NCBI GenBank assembly: GCA_963971405.1 | Contig: OZ020489.1 | Span: forward strand, 35,311,047-35,375,046 | From: Psococerastis gibbosa | Taxonomy: Eukaryota > Arthropoda > Insecta > Psocodea > Psocidae | Direction of reading: 5' to 3' | Length of the DNA: 64,000 bases | In this document: positions 53,464-64,000 of the stretch, in pieces | Layout of the letters: each line of letters opens with the position of its first letter | Numbering within the stretch: position 1 is the first letter of the stretch | Program-made: the position numbers and the translations under genes | The notes under the pieces: model-generated | The model's database searches: none | What the model was told of the DNA's origin: nothing | What the model saw: the letters and a program-made list of their open reading frames with translations, nothing else

Positions 53464-56400
53464 AGTCTAATACAATATATTATGAAGGCAATACTGAACA
53501 TACGATACAGTAGGCTGTACTCAGCTACAGTATGCCAAAATCAAATAACTCCGGCAGATGGAGTATTTCTCATCTCCCCTTTTTAAAGAAAAAGTTTAAA
53601 AACGGAAAGATTTCATTGGTAATTTTCTTTTCCCTTGCAGACGTCACCCCTTTCACTTCAACTTTTGGGAAAAAGAAAGAGGGTGAAAAAATTATTTATC
53701 TTTGATTAAAACAAAATATCAAACTCCAATTTCCAGTTAAAAAGAAAAATAAAGTAAGATCTTCTCAATACATAAGTATAGCCGCTTCATCTTTCGTCTC
53801 CGTTCTTACGCCATTGACCTGTTCATTATTTTAACATAATTCCTCATAACCTTACTTATTATAACCTACTATGCTTACTTTTACTTACTATACTTTTTCC
53901 GAGTCTTCTTCCCTTTACTATTGAGAGGAGGTTCGGTTGTGCCGTATGGGCGCTACCAAAACCCTCTTTTAAGAACGTCTTTGGTGGGTGAGTCTGGTTT
54001 CTGCCATTTTATATGCCTGAACCATTTTCGGCAGTGTCCTCTTCTGTTGCATATTATATTACCTATTATAGTATATTACCACATAATTACATAAGTAATA
54101 TGGTATTACAATCTTTAGGTACTTGCAGCCGTAGCGTAGCGCGGTCGGCGCTAGTATGAAATCCCCCTACACCTGGTTGCCCAGAGCCAAATAATTGTTA
54201 TTAATTTCATATCATTGTCAACAGTTTTTTTGAATTTTGCCTTGTACTACAATCAATATAGGCGTTATAAAAATGTGTAAGGTGGAATAAGAGTAGGCCC
54301 ATTCATAATTCAAATTCAATTTTTTTTACATGGCCAACAGTATCTTCAGGTTATTTTGCAAGAGTGGCCGGTCCCGAGGGGGGGGGGGGGCGCGCCCCCT
54401 CGCTCCCCCTTGAAGTACAGAGGTGGCCACATTGTGGTGGATTTTCAGGCAGATTGTCGTTTATTATGCAATAAAATAATAATTTAAATTTAATTATACA
54501 ACAAATAAGCAATTTTATACAAAACGCGATTTCATATTAAAATGCTCCAATAATTTGCGTTCAGTCCTATGTGCAAGACTAACGAATGTGCATTAGTGTA
54601 AGCCAAAAAGCAAGGTTCGACCCCCCCCCCCCCCCACTCGCTCTTGCTGGTCATTCACCTATTTTTGGTACCACTCAATGCGGCAATTTAGCATATAGAG
54701 CATTCTGACTACCACCCACAAATCACAATAATAGTAGTGAATAAAATAAACGGATCATCCAAAGGGTAAGACAACACAAAGTTTGCCAGCAAATATTTTT
54801 TTATCTCTTTTTTTCAAGAGTAGCAGAAAGAAAAATAAAATTAATGATTGCCATCAACTCCCCATTTCTCACCGGGGGCGTTGGGTCCCCTCTTCACCCC
54901 TTAAAGGGATTCTGCACAAACACACACTTTCGCTAAACGCCACTCTTGAGACCTTTTTAAGATTCGGGGAAGATATTTTTGAGATGGAAAAAAGAGAGGA
55001 AAGTATTCAACCCTTTCGTTCAGCTCGATGAAAAATTGTATGCAAACAATACGTCTTTTATTGCGATATTCAAGGTGTTACGGAAGACAATGTATCCTGA
55101 ACGGCTGAATCAAAAAAAAATTTTATTCTTATTATTTATAACAAAACTTAAAACTATTGTTTAAATATAAGTGCAACTCTGTTCAATTGCAAATTTCTGC
55201 CCACCTGCATATAAAGTCTCATAAACACCGTAAATTGTGCTATCGGGAATATATACTATCTCCACATACAGTATATATAGTACATATATTTATATATTGA
55301 GTTCTGATAAAGTAGGAAAAGCGTGGAAAAATTTAAATCGAGATAAAAAGTGAATAAGTCAAATTAGCTTGTATAATATTCACCTACACAGCTTGCTGGG
55401 ATGTTTTTCATTTACGAACTTTTCACTTCTAATTGTAATTACTCTGATTTTTCAGTTTTTCCACAGATTTTTACAGTACCAAGTCCCAATCCAGAGTGAA
55501 ACTTTCTTTAACTTGCGTCAATTATAATGAATTACGGTGGGCTGAAGCCAATAGGCGAAAGAATAGAAATCTGTTAAGGCCAAACCGGAGACTTTTGACC
55601 TTGAACGTTGAGCGTTGAATTTATAGAAATATAATAGAACTGGAGCTGCGGAAGCCATAATATGCCTTACGAGGCACCCGTTAACCATAAGCCAACTATC
55701 AGAGATAAGTACCAACGCAAAAAATATCGAAGTCTTACACACTACAGCATAGCAAAGTGGATACCTGGACCCGGTCAAAAACTCTGTAGTTTAGTAGTTA
55801 GCCTGTGCAGGTTATTTCCCCGCCGAATCGCGTACTTATCTTGTGCAGGCTACACTAACAGCCATATTGGTAACGGTCTCTAGCCACGGGATGGTTGAAT
55901 ATCCATTTTATAAACAAAGCCCCGCGTCGCGTACCTATTCCGTATTTCACTTTTTATTATTTCCAATAATTGCAGTTTTACCTATTGCTGGCGCTTTACT
56001 GTCGAATTAATTATTCATATTTCAAGGCATATGCATTTAATTACAAAAGTTGTGGGTTTTTCTTCCCTGTGGGACACGTAAAAATGTTCTAAGAGGTGTG
56101 TTTTTAAATGCTTCATGCACAAATTTGAGACCTATAGTAATAGTAATTTTAGTTTGGCTTGATAGCGTAAGCATGTCTACGCGTATACTAGTCCCTCCTA
56201 TCGATTATTACTATGCATGTCCCTGCGGTTTAAAACGTGTATTAGGAACCCCCGGGAAAGTCATTTCCAGGCCAGTCACGTGACTTCCTTCGGTTTAGCC
56301 TTAAATTGCTCAAAGCATAATAGTTAAGCCTACCTTAGCCTATTAAATGTGTCTTTAAAACCGGCTATTTAATGTAAACAATGTTTAAAATTTAAACCAT

Positions 56401-57075
56401 AACAAAATTATAATATCAATAATATAATAGGCTTGTATTTTTCATATTATGCATTCTCAGAAAAACATGAAGTCTCAAAATATCCACATCCATTTCAGTA
56501 CGAGCCAAATTTTACATCAAATTTTAAAGTACTTGGTGATCCAACTACTGATGAGAAAAGAAAAGAAGGTGAAGAAATAGAGCCATCAAGCAAATTGGTT
56601 CGAGGATAATGGTTTTAAAAATGGGCACCGTCCAAAAAGTCTTCTGCGTCAAAAGGAGAGACTTTGCAGACCTGGGATTTAGTACCCCCATTTTAGATAA
56701 AAACACCTCCTTCCCCTGCGAAGACAAGCGCAGTTGGCAAGTTTTAAAAGGACAAAAGCAGACATAAGACAAATGACTGTCTGAGAACGTTCCAAAAAAC
56801 AAAAGAAAGTGATAATTTTTTCTCGGCAGATAAGACGGAGACATTTTCAAAGGGAGTTCTCATATTTCTTATGGAAATTCTACCCCATCCCCATGGCTAA
56901 GACCTAATGGGCGAATTTTCAACTCACTTTTCTTCCTTTTATTCTCTTAGTCTCTTGCTGAAATTGAGAACGGGTCAGCTATACTGTGTACTATTTCAAC
57001 ATTTCTAAGCGCCTTATATTTAAACAACCCTTATTAATGTCTCTGTAAGGAAGACTGAACGCATTGGAACAGGGC
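53464..57075. other. 3.6 kb without a supported gene
   Basis: Contains a G run flanked by GC-rich sequence at 54378-54415, a C run at 54620-54634 and a possible tRNA-like GTAGCGCGGTCGGCGC segment near 54136. ORFs of 61-101 codons (for example 54783-55031, 55662-55883, 56545-56850) are unrecognised and not in agreement with each other. Confidence 0.35.
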
Positions 57076-57255
57076 CAATGGCCGATCCATGGGGGGGGGG
57101 GGGGGGGGTCAGGGGGGTCATGACCCCCCTAAATGAGTAAATTCGTAAGATACCTAGTAAAACTTTTTTGAATAAAACTCAACATTTCAACAACAACAAA
57201 AATTACCTTTTAAACTTACAACCCCCCCCTAAATTTTCCAATGGATCCGCCCTTG
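57076..57255. mobile_element. hAT-like MITE with perfect 8-bp duplication
   Basis: CAATGGCCGATCCATGG and CCAATGGATCCGCCCTTG are terminal inverted repeats. AACAGGGC is at 57068-57075 and 57256-57263. 180 bp with an 18-G run close to the left end and a C run near the right end. It sits at the 5' edge of the visible Penelope-like remnant. Confidence 0.85.
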
Positions 57256-57263
57256 AACAGGGC

Positions 57264-57545
57264 AATGGAGTTTATCGTCTAAGTTGTAATGATTGTGACG
57301 CATTTTACATAGGCCAAAGTCCAAACAGGTAGGAACCAAATCTGGGTAAAAGAACACATAGCAGGTATAGGAGACAAAACGAAACATTCGCAAACCATTT
57401 TAACTCAGAAAAACTATCCTTTCTATTCCCATAACTGGACATAGGTAAATAACTGGACAGTAGCAAGAAAATGTCACATTTTAAATTTATTCGAAAACGT
57501 AGAGATTCAAATAGTTTATACAATGGGGAAGACCTGATAGATTTA
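57264..57545 (+). pseudogene. Penelope-like element GIY-YIG endonuclease remnant
   Basis: 57267-57323 reads GVYRLSCNDCDAFYIGQS: the GIY and YIG motifs with the C.DC pair typical of Penelope-like elements between them. Further on, with frameshifts, come WVKEHIAGIGDKTKH, ANHFNSEKLSFLFP and HILNLFENVEIQ, which fit the order of that domain (R..EH, KHS.ANH, L...E...I). GIY-YIG fused to reverse transcriptase is characteristic of Penelope-like elements. The reverse transcriptase part upstream is not visible, being cut by the hAT-like MITE and then lost or too diverged. Confidence 0.75.
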
Positions 57546-58579
57546 GCCAGCAGACGTATATAAAGGCGGTGGGGATTTGGGTGTTCAACAGCAAATTTTT
57601 CAACTTACACTAGTAAGAATACGCAACAGCCCCTATGCTATGAGTAACAGGTACATGCAAAGCCTGAAGACTTGGCAACCAGCGAAAGGAGTTCCTCAGA
57701 CTCCGACCGCCCAGTAACCTGCTGAATATTTCAATTTCTAAGGCGCAGAACATGACGAAGTACCTGAATACTTTGCACCAATTCAACCATATATCTTTTA
57801 GTTTTTAGCATTCTTTATTTAGTCAGAAACCCCCAGCTGTGTATACTGTACCATACGTCAGTTTCTCTCCAGAACCACTACTGTACAATATATTATGTCA
57901 ATGCAAGCACGCAGCTGGGCTTCACCAATTAAAACTAGCTACCTCATGCGTGCCAGACGAGGTGGGCCGCGGATATGCAGATGGGACGAAAGATGCACAC
58001 TGACCATTGTTTTACAGGAGACCCCTGTCCGCAGCCATATGCTCTGCCGGGACACCTCCCAGCTCCTGCATTTTCTCTGGCACTCGTATCACTTCTTCCT
58101 CTTCAACTACCTTATTAGTACCCCTCTCTAAGTCTCAGGGGACTCTCAATTCGTACAAAACACAATCTTCGTCATTCTTGTTTGGCATGGGTTCAACTCT
58201 GGAACGTAGAAGTTAGAAGACGTATCGGCACGTCAACCCTCGAGGAAAGGGTCGAACAACTCGCCGAAGGAAAAACAATGTGTGAGACATTGGCGAACGA
58301 CCGGGCCGAGAAATGGGTCCGGGGCGATGCTGCATACGCACTAAGAGGGAAGAAGAAGAAGAGGAGGAAGGGTTCAACTCTGGAACGTTAAAAAATAATT
58401 TATTAATTTGAATTTCCCGCCAATATTTTAACACCGTCACGAGACACCTTACTGCACTACACTACTACTCCGGTATTATAATAATACCAAATCGCCATGA
58501 TCGGGCTGCTGTAGTTCAATGCTGCGAGATAATTTGTCGGAATTTAGAAGGACTTTCATTTACTTACATTAACCTGGGA
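57546..58579. other. Unannotated; MITE K half and a GAA run
   Basis: 58473-58515 matches the MITE K right end. A frame at 58182-58391 (VRRRIGTSTLEERVEQLAEG) ends in GAAGAAGAAGAAG and may be a LINE-type tail, but I cannot assign it. Confidence 0.35.
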
Positions 58580-58777
58580 GGTTCAGTAGCCACTGTGCCT
58601 CCTAGGTACAATCATGGAAGTCTACGTCGTGCCACTATATGGATTTCGAATGCAGTTGCTGACAAATGTTTGGAAGCGCGCTGTCAGGTCAATGCTAGTG
58701 CTTCTGCACCTCCTGCCGTGAAGTTCTTTGCAATTGAAGACTACCCGGGAATTACGATCAGGCACTACAACTGTTAG
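58580..58777 (+). CDS. Candidate coding stretch, function unknown
   Basis: One frame is open for 60-66 codons with balanced composition (PPRYNHGSLRRATIWISNAV, then CLEARCQVNASASAPP and FFAIEDYPGITIRHYNC) up to a TAG. GGAGGTTCAG upstream could be a splice acceptor. It lies between two transposon remnants, so it may equally belong to one. No domain recognised. Confidence 0.25.
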   Translation, partial: GSVATVPPRYNHGSLRRATIWISNAVADKCLEARCQVNASASAPPAVKFFAIEDYPGITIRHYNC

Positions 58778-58806
58778 TTTTGAGAAAAACTAATTTTATT
58801 ATTTAA

Positions 58807-59064
58807 CCCTGCACCACAGGCCACGACTACCTGCAGGCTCACCTGTTTCGCCTAGGGCTGGCTGCTTCAGACCAATGCCCAGTCTGCCTCAGCGAACACG
58901 TGTTTGCTGCACACCTTCTAACGTGTCAATCAATTCAGAGCCCTAACAATATCACTACATCACTGTATTGGCAGGCGTTACACCAGATGGCGGTAACGCC
59001 AAGAGTGGGTGTTGATAAAGTAAGTAGTATTTTTCCTGTGTTTAGGGAAATTTCAAACCCCTAA
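58807..59064 (+). pseudogene. LINE ORF2 C-terminal end with CxxC knuckle
   Basis: An uninterrupted 85-codon frame reads TGHDYLQAHLFRLGLAASDQ, CPVCLSEHVFAAHLLTC and ends in VFREISNP before TAA (59062-59064). TGH..L..HL.RLGLA.S..C..C......HLL..C is the classic C terminus of jockey-like and R1-like non-LTR proteins. It is the most intact LINE protein piece in the window, with no in-frame stop, though it lacks everything upstream. Confidence 0.8.
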
Positions 59065-59224
59065 AACTCAGTAGCCCAATCTTTTTTGGCAATTTCGACT
59101 GAAAAAACGCATCGAATAGTAGTAACAACAACGAAAGTAGAAATTTTGGACCGTGATCGTTATTTCCGTGTGGTCTTCAAGTACGTTGATTACCGGGAAA
59201 TCAGGATTTACTAGCAGTTTTATC

Positions 59225-59478
59225 TTATTTTCAGTATGGCGGAGCAGCGACAATGCAGGAACTGGCAGCGCTGCGGCCCGTTTCGGGAATGAATGGATAA
59301 ACCAAAAAATTTCGGGTCGCGGAAGGGTTACCCTGCAGCGGGAAGGAAAGGTTACAAAAGAGGTGGAAGAACAAAAGCCTTTAGGGCAGATGACCACCAC
59401 CTGGTCACTTCGACCCTTAAATGCAACCCTCAGGGTTGAATGTTGCACTATGATTCAAAAACTGATGTCAACTTCATA
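59225..59478 (+). CDS. Candidate exon-like ORF, function unknown
   Basis: TTTTATCTTATTTTCAG resembles a splice acceptor, followed by an open frame to 59478 (RSSDNAGTGSAAARFGNEWI, VTLQREGKVTKEVEEQ). GC content is above the surroundings. No domain recognised, no second exon identified; the antisense strand also carries a 126-codon ORF, which weakens the case. Confidence 0.25.
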
Positions 59479-59544
59479 GAACATGCTTTCGGTCGGGATA
59501 AAGTCGAGGTTTAAATATTCTAGTAACAGATCTCAAGAGTTATG

Positions 59545-59600
59545 AGTTTCTTCTTCTCCTTTACATTCCTCTTCTATAAAGATTGGCGATCATAATGACG
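59545..59600 (-). repeat. LINE D 3' terminus
   Basis: TTTCTTCTTCTCC, CCTCTTCTATAAAGATTGGC and GATCATAATGACG. Confidence 0.45.
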
Positions 59601-60650
59601 ATTTGCACCTTGGAGACTGATGCTCTGAAAAATCGTGCTCTAGATCAAATAGACCCAAATAAACCAGTTTTTTTTTCTGTATTTTATATGTTAATTTATT
59701 CTAATTATATTCCCCATCATTCCCACCTGTTGTGCAGAAAATTTGTCCTCAATGGCATAATAATGATTCACCATGGACAGCCAGGTTTAACGGTAATGCA
59801 CGTGTGCATCAGTGTACCTATAGCCTGTTATCATCAATTTTTCGTCATTATTAGCCAATCCGAGCGCTAGTTACATGTCTTTTAGACTATTGATAGATAG
59901 GCTCCCTGAAGTGAAAAAAGACTTGTAACGGCGACTTCATTATTTGGCGAGTTCATTATTTGGTTTAGCCTCCTAGGTCAAATAGACCATAACGCACATT
60001 ACCGATACTATATAAGACATAAGAATTTATGCTGTGTATTCTAGCAAAGCCGTTAAAATGGAAAATAAAACCAGCCAATCAACAGCAAATAAGGCCACAG
60101 CTCTTTTCAATCACTTTCCGAAATTACTTTTTTCATCATTCTGAAAAAATATGGAAAAGGTCAACAAGAAAACCCTTTCTCATTACCGGCTCTTTCCGTG
60201 AAACATTAATTGCAGGGATTCCCTCATTTTTAGCTTGTGACGCTCGAAGACATCTCCAAGTTAACTGGCTTTGTTTTCCAATTATCTTGGATTTTTACCA
60301 ATTTTCACCGTCTTTTTATTTTGAACAATAAAATTGGGGCTAATGTTGGGAAGAAAACGTGCTTTTGTCACCGATGAGGAGACGTTTAAAATTTGCTGCT
60401 ACTTCTGGAAGTCTTTTTTAGTGGCGGATATAGCCACTAAATTATGTAAAAAGTAGGTGGTATACTAAAACAAGGAATTTATTCATTTATTGCCAATAGT
60501 TTAATCATTGAACATCAATATATCTGGAAAAGGTACGAGATCAAGCCAATTAAAAAAATGAAATCATAATAAATGTAGGCCTAAAGAGGGAGAGTGGCGT
60601 GTCCGTAGAAAAGATTACCCCTATGCGATATACCTCATATACCAAGAACC
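59601..60650. other. No supported feature
   Basis: ORFs of 95 and 100 codons at 59583 and 60029 match nothing I recognise. Confidence 0.35.
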
Positions 60651-60659
60651 TGTAGATAA

Positions 60660-60918
60660 TAACCGAAATCAAGAGAGCCCGTATCAGGTAACTAGGTTAT
60701 GTGGAACAAATGCCAGACCATAGGCCGCAAGGGGAGCCTTACACAAGGTGCCCCAAGGGAGAAGACGAGTGGGACGACCACGGATGCGATGGCTGGACGA
60801 CGTCAAGGAGGATCTGGCGGCCCTTGGCGTCGAAGACTGGCGAAGGAGAGCGCAGGACCGCGCAGGCTGGCGTAATGTGGCAGAGCAAACCAACGCCTTC
60901 ACGGGCCGTAGTGCCTTG
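60660..60918 (+). pseudogene. LINE R C-terminal end
   Basis: RLGYVEQMPDHRPQGEP is read first; after a frameshift GRRRVGRPRMRWLDDVKEDL, ALGVEDWRRRAQDRAGWR and NVAEQTNAFTGRSA. GRP.KRW.D.V..DL..LGV..W...A.DR..WR is a very common C-terminal tail of animal non-LTR retrotransposons. The 3' end is cut by the hAT-like MITE at 60919 and seems to resume at 61109 (GAGTAAGTAAGT). GC content is clearly above the surroundings. Confidence 0.8.
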
Positions 60919-61100
60919 CAAGGCCGTGCCCATGGAGGTGGTCCATGGGGTCTGGACCCCCCTCCCCCCGCGTGAATTTTTTTTGTATGGTTTGAAGAAT
61001 GTATCTATTATTAATAGATTAACGTTTTATTAACGTAATTAATTACGTAAAAACAATTTTTGGACCCCCCCCCCCCTAATCGAAACCTGGGCACAGCTTG
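60919..61100. mobile_element. hAT-like MITE N, second copy, at the LINE R 3' end
   Basis: CAAGGCCGTGCCC and TGGGCACAGCTTG are inverted ends. GTGCCTTG (60911-60918) and GGGCCATG (61101-61108) agree at 6 of 8. C runs at both sides, GTATGGTTTGAAGAATGTAT inside as at 44482-44630. Confidence 0.7.
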
Positions 61101-61374
61101 GGGCCATGGAGTAAGTAAGTCCTAAAAATGCATTCTTTTTCTACTATTTTATTTTTTTGAAGAGACAAGGGGAGGAAAACAATCTTACAGGAGTTTAAAA
61201 TCAAATTCCACAGATCCTAAAATAATTAATGGTATTATAAAGTAGAAGAAAGGTTCCTCTACATCTTTATGCACATTTTTATGCACTAACACCGATTGGT
61301 CAACTATTAAAATTGATTTGTAAAAAAATAATCAACACTGAGGATTTCACGTACTACTAGTCAACGCCTAGAGG

Positions 61375-61600
61375 CTTTCACGGCCGCAGTTACATGATGA
61401 ATCAGTAGAATCCGGGATGATAGGCCATGGTCGTTCTGAAAGTGTACTTCCAAACATTTCGTCAACATCCGCGGTCGACATGTTCAGTGGAACTGCGTAG
61501 ACTTCTAAGATTGTACCACAGAGGCGCAGCATCATCCCAGATTCAACTGATTCGTCATATATGTCTCTCCCAGTGACACCTTCATCATTTGCTTAAAACG
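61375..61600 (-). repeat. Dispersed repeat J, copy 2
   Basis: GTACTTCCAAACATTTCGTC and TCAGTGGAACTGCGTAGA relate it to 5110-5285. GGATGATAGGCC and ATCATCCCAGATTCAACTGA suggest internal inversion. Confidence 0.45.
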
Positions 61601-62053
61601 GATGATTCGCGCCAAGCCATAGAGGAAAATCAGGTACAACACAACCTCCCACTAAAATCAGCGAATTAAAGTTGTCTAGCAAATATTGCATGTTCACGAG
61701 ATCGATATAGGACATTTACATAGTAGATGTCTCTCATTAAAAATAGCGCTGAGTACGTGCTTGTGGGGTCCAGTTGAGCGCAGGTGTATGCAGTACGCGT
61801 AATTCGCAAACGAGCCCTTTAGGGGGATGGGGGCGACGGGGGGGGGGGGGGGCGTGGTGGTGGTGCAAGGGGTGCGTGGGAGGTTAACGGCTTATATGGA
61901 TGCAGCCAGATACTCTTAACTCTCCATCCAGTTAGCGAAATTTCGGCTTTATAGAGGTATTCACGATCTTAGTTATTGCAATTTTTTGAGTGACTAGATT
62001 GATGAAAGGGGGGGGGGGGCGTGGAATACATTTATTCCAACTCTTCAACAGTC
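61601..62053. other. Unannotated; two G runs
   Basis: G runs at 61839-61851 and 62010-62019 without paired termini. Confidence 0.35.
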
Positions 62054-62270
62054 AGGACATGTAGAGTAGTGGTACGGACTCTGACTTTCACCCGAAAGGT
62101 TGTTGGTTCGAGTCCTACACTTCCTACATTTTCTGGTCATGCTTCGGAGGGCATGTAAAGCAGGCGGTCCCGGGCCTTCCTAGTTGAGTGTAAGAGAGGG
62201 CTTTATAGCCCTAACTCCACTAGGTTGGCTTAGTAATAGAACAAAAAGTCCTTATTTATTCATTTAAATT
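62054..62270 (+). mobile_element. SINE A, best reference copy (tRNA-Glu(TTC)-like head)
   Basis: 62054-62125 folds in outline as a tRNA: AGGACAT pairs imperfectly with ACTTCCT, D region TAGAGTAGTGGTACG, anticodon arm TCTGACTTTCACCCGAAAGG (TTC) and T arm GTTGG/CCTAC around TTCGAGT. The anticodon arm is close to animal tRNA-Glu(TTC). The body runs to GTTGGCTTAGTAATAGAAC, then AAAAAGTCC and a TTTA-type tail. The B box GGTTCGAGTCC matches consensus. Confidence 0.85.
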
Positions 62271-62716
62271 TATTTTACAGGTTTACATAAAATGATTAAT
62301 TATATCACTAAAGTATAATTAAATTAAAATTGGCTATATTTGATTTAATTTAAAATTTATTAGGAACTAACCAGCCCGCAACTCTGTTCCCACGTACTAG
62401 GGCCCTTTAGGATCCCAAGACTTTGATTCATTACTCATTCACATCTGAAGTATGGCTAGTAAATTATGTGACTTATTTATTATTAATTTTTTTTAAAATA
62501 GGTATGAAATACATTATGCACTAAAGTATTCAAGTTCAGTAAAACAAAAAAATTAAAAAGTAAACTTTTGTTTTCGAAATTATAAAAATTAAAAAAAAAA
62601 ATTATTTAGTTTCCCGAAAGTTTTTAACAAGTTCTGACACGCTCAGCGACATAGTCGTCTCATAAGTCATACTCTATATGCATGACAGCCAAATTCCTGA
62701 ACCTGTTCTAAAGGGC
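62271..62716. other. AT-rich, no feature seen
   Basis: Runs of A and T near 62590-62600; no repeat match. Confidence 0.4.
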
Positions 62717-63350
62717 GGTACCGAGCGCGGATTTAGACATTTTTCTCGGCGGGGGCGGGAGAATTTTGGCTGATATTGGAACCTAAGCAATCAACTTCCA
62801 AGTAAATGTAACAAATGCTATACCCTTGAGATAGGGTGGTCCGGGGGTCTCTCCCGGAGAAAAAAAATTGATAAATAGGCCCAAATTAGTGAGGTTTTAT
62901 GCATATTACACCCTGGAGAAAGGGGGGCTCGGGGGTCTCCACCGGAGAAAAAAACTGATAAACAGGACCAAATTAGTGAGGCATTACGCATTTTGCCAGC
63001 AGTAAAATGGAGACATTGCATCGACGAATAAACCTAATACTGAGGGGGGCCGGGGGTCTCCCCCGGAGAAAAAGTTGGAAAAAAATAGATCTGATGTATT
63101 GGGGTTTTAAGCATTTTGAGTAATATATTTTTTGAAAGTACTTGGTCAATATGTAGATTTTTTTCATGATGTTTTTCATGTAAAATAAGCATACTAAGAA
63201 TTAATTTCCCTTTCGTTATTGTGGATTTTTAACTTATGCCTTTAGCCTCCATAACGTCTCTTTCACCAGAAATTCTGGGGGGGGGGGCTACGGGTGGACC
63301 ATGGGCTTAGCCCCTCCCCCCCCCCCAGGACCCCCCTATTTACGCCAATG
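62717..63350. mobile_element. Possible hAT-like element with GC hairpins
   Basis: CGCGGATTTAGAC near the left and CTATTTACGCC near the right form weak inverted ends; GGTAC occurs just outside both. Long G and C runs lie at 63277-63287 and 63316-63328. Boundaries are tentative. Confidence 0.4.
62840..63075 (+). repeat. Three-unit degenerate tandem repeat with hairpins
   Basis: Each unit holds a GC hairpin followed by GGAGAAAAA: CCGGGGGTCTCTCCCGG (62841-62857), CGGGGGTCTCCACCGG (62930-62945) and CCGGGGGTCTCCCCCGG (63050-63066). CCAAATTAGTGAGG follows the first two. Two small minus ORFs here are incidental. Confidence 0.7.
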
Positions 63351-63574
63351 GTACAGTCTTCCAATTAATTTGTTATGAAGGTGTCTAGGTGTGCGTTACG
63401 TATGTAAATAGCCTATGTATATTTTGGAACAGAATTAATAAAAAAATAAAAAAATAGGTTTTGTTCTTTATGTTTACTAAATTAAATTGTTGATTAAACT
63501 GTCTTTATATTTAATTGTTCCACATGGAATAGTAAGTTTTCTAAATCTTTTTTATCTCATATAAGTATTATTAA

Positions 63575-63780
63575 TTTCCTATTTTATACGTTAGTATAAA
63601 GAAAGTGATGGTCAATTTTTTTTCGAGATTTTTACGAGATTTCAATCTACACGCTTTGAGATAACGGTTTTTATACGAAATATCTGTCGGTCTGTCTGAT
63701 TGTTGGTCTGTCGATCTGTCTGCCTGTACGTCGATTTGCTACCCAAATATATTTTATGAATTTTACGTATAGGTGTTAAT
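63575..63780 (+). repeat. Repeat G fragment, left end
   Basis: TCCTATTTTATACGTTAGTA, TTTTTTTTCGAGATTTTTAC and a TGTC/TCTG block (63690-63725) followed by CGTCGATTTGCTACCCAAAT. Diverged. Confidence 0.5.
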
Positions 63781-64000
63781 AATTAAATAAATAAAACTTT
63801 GAAATAATAAAAAGAATGCCTTTAAGCAATATTTTATTTTTTAATTCAATTAAATCTGCATAGGCCTGAGAAATCTAATTTTTATTTCTTTGCCAGAAAA
63901 AGGCGAATCCAGAACAGCTGAGTGGGAAAACTTGGAAATAAATCTCTATACCTACTTGGAAAAGATTTTACCACTTACCTACTTACTATACTTATCTATC
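63781..64000. other. No feature seen
   Basis: AT-rich sequence up to the window edge. Confidence 0.4.

Noticed and set aside
59068..59448. 126-codon minus ORF
   Set aside because: Overlaps a plus-strand candidate and the LINE end; no recognised motif on minus and no repeat of it elsewhere. Left open but not called.

Overview
This window looks like non-coding, repeat-dominated nuclear DNA from an animal, most likely an invertebrate; I cannot place it more precisely. It is AT-rich, has no long open reading frame (the longest is about 140 codons and lies in repeats), no operon-like packing and no bacterial or viral gene. It holds many tRNA-related SINEs, short 3' ends of LINE retrotransposons with GAA-type tails, one Penelope-like GIY-YIG remnant, many short inverted-repeat DNA transposons (MITEs) and two tandem arrays. 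No host gene could be established; two short coding-like stretches at 58.6 and 59.2 kb are flagged only as candidates.

Names used here are my own working labels. SINE A: a tRNA-Glu(TTC)-like head, about 14 copies. SINE B: about 10 copies with a conserved body and an A-box-like head. SINE T: a tRNA-Thr(AGT/GGT)-like head, sometimes arranged head to head. SINE E: six copies of a promoter-uncertain retroposon; five have visible target-site duplications of 11-17 bp. LINE A, B and R: post-reverse-transcriptase C-terminal coding tails. LINE C and D and repeat I: retroelement 3' ends without clear protein. G: a long dispersed repeat containing a TCTG microsatellite. H, J, L, M, F: other dispersed repeats. 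hAT-like MITEs have 8-bp target duplications and subterminal poly-G/poly-C. A GGCG..ATTCC-type MITE group has TAA duplications.

Layout: 0-10 kb has SINE, LINE and MITE fragments, with a clean nested SINE E/MITE at 7.8-8.4 kb. 10-25 kb has G, SINE B, SINE T, a hAT-like MITE with a perfect 8-bp duplication, and a duplicated block that gives an empty site for a MITE. 25.9-27.2 kb is a tandem array of about 156 bp units. 28-38 kb has SINEs and two recognisable LINE C-terminal pseudogenes (30.7 and 37.8 kb). 41-43.5 kb has MITEs nested in MITEs. 45.7-46.4 kb is a LINE A tail split by a hAT-like element. 46.8-48.8 kb is a composite satellite with a higher-order period of about 417 bp. 49.3-49.9 kb is a three-layer nest in SINE A. 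50-53.5 kb has more LINE ends and a SINE E with a perfect 17-bp duplication. 57-61 kb is the densest in LINE and Penelope coding remnants. 62-63.4 kb has a near full-length SINE A and a hairpin-bearing tandem repeat.

The most informative content is the order of insertion: retroposed SINEs and LINEs are repeatedly split by hAT-like MITEs whose boundaries and duplications can be read directly. I found no novel gene system. The best leads are the uncharacterised SINE and MITE families, the composite satellite, the poly-G-terminal hAT group, and a stem-loop conserved in a retroelement 3' end.
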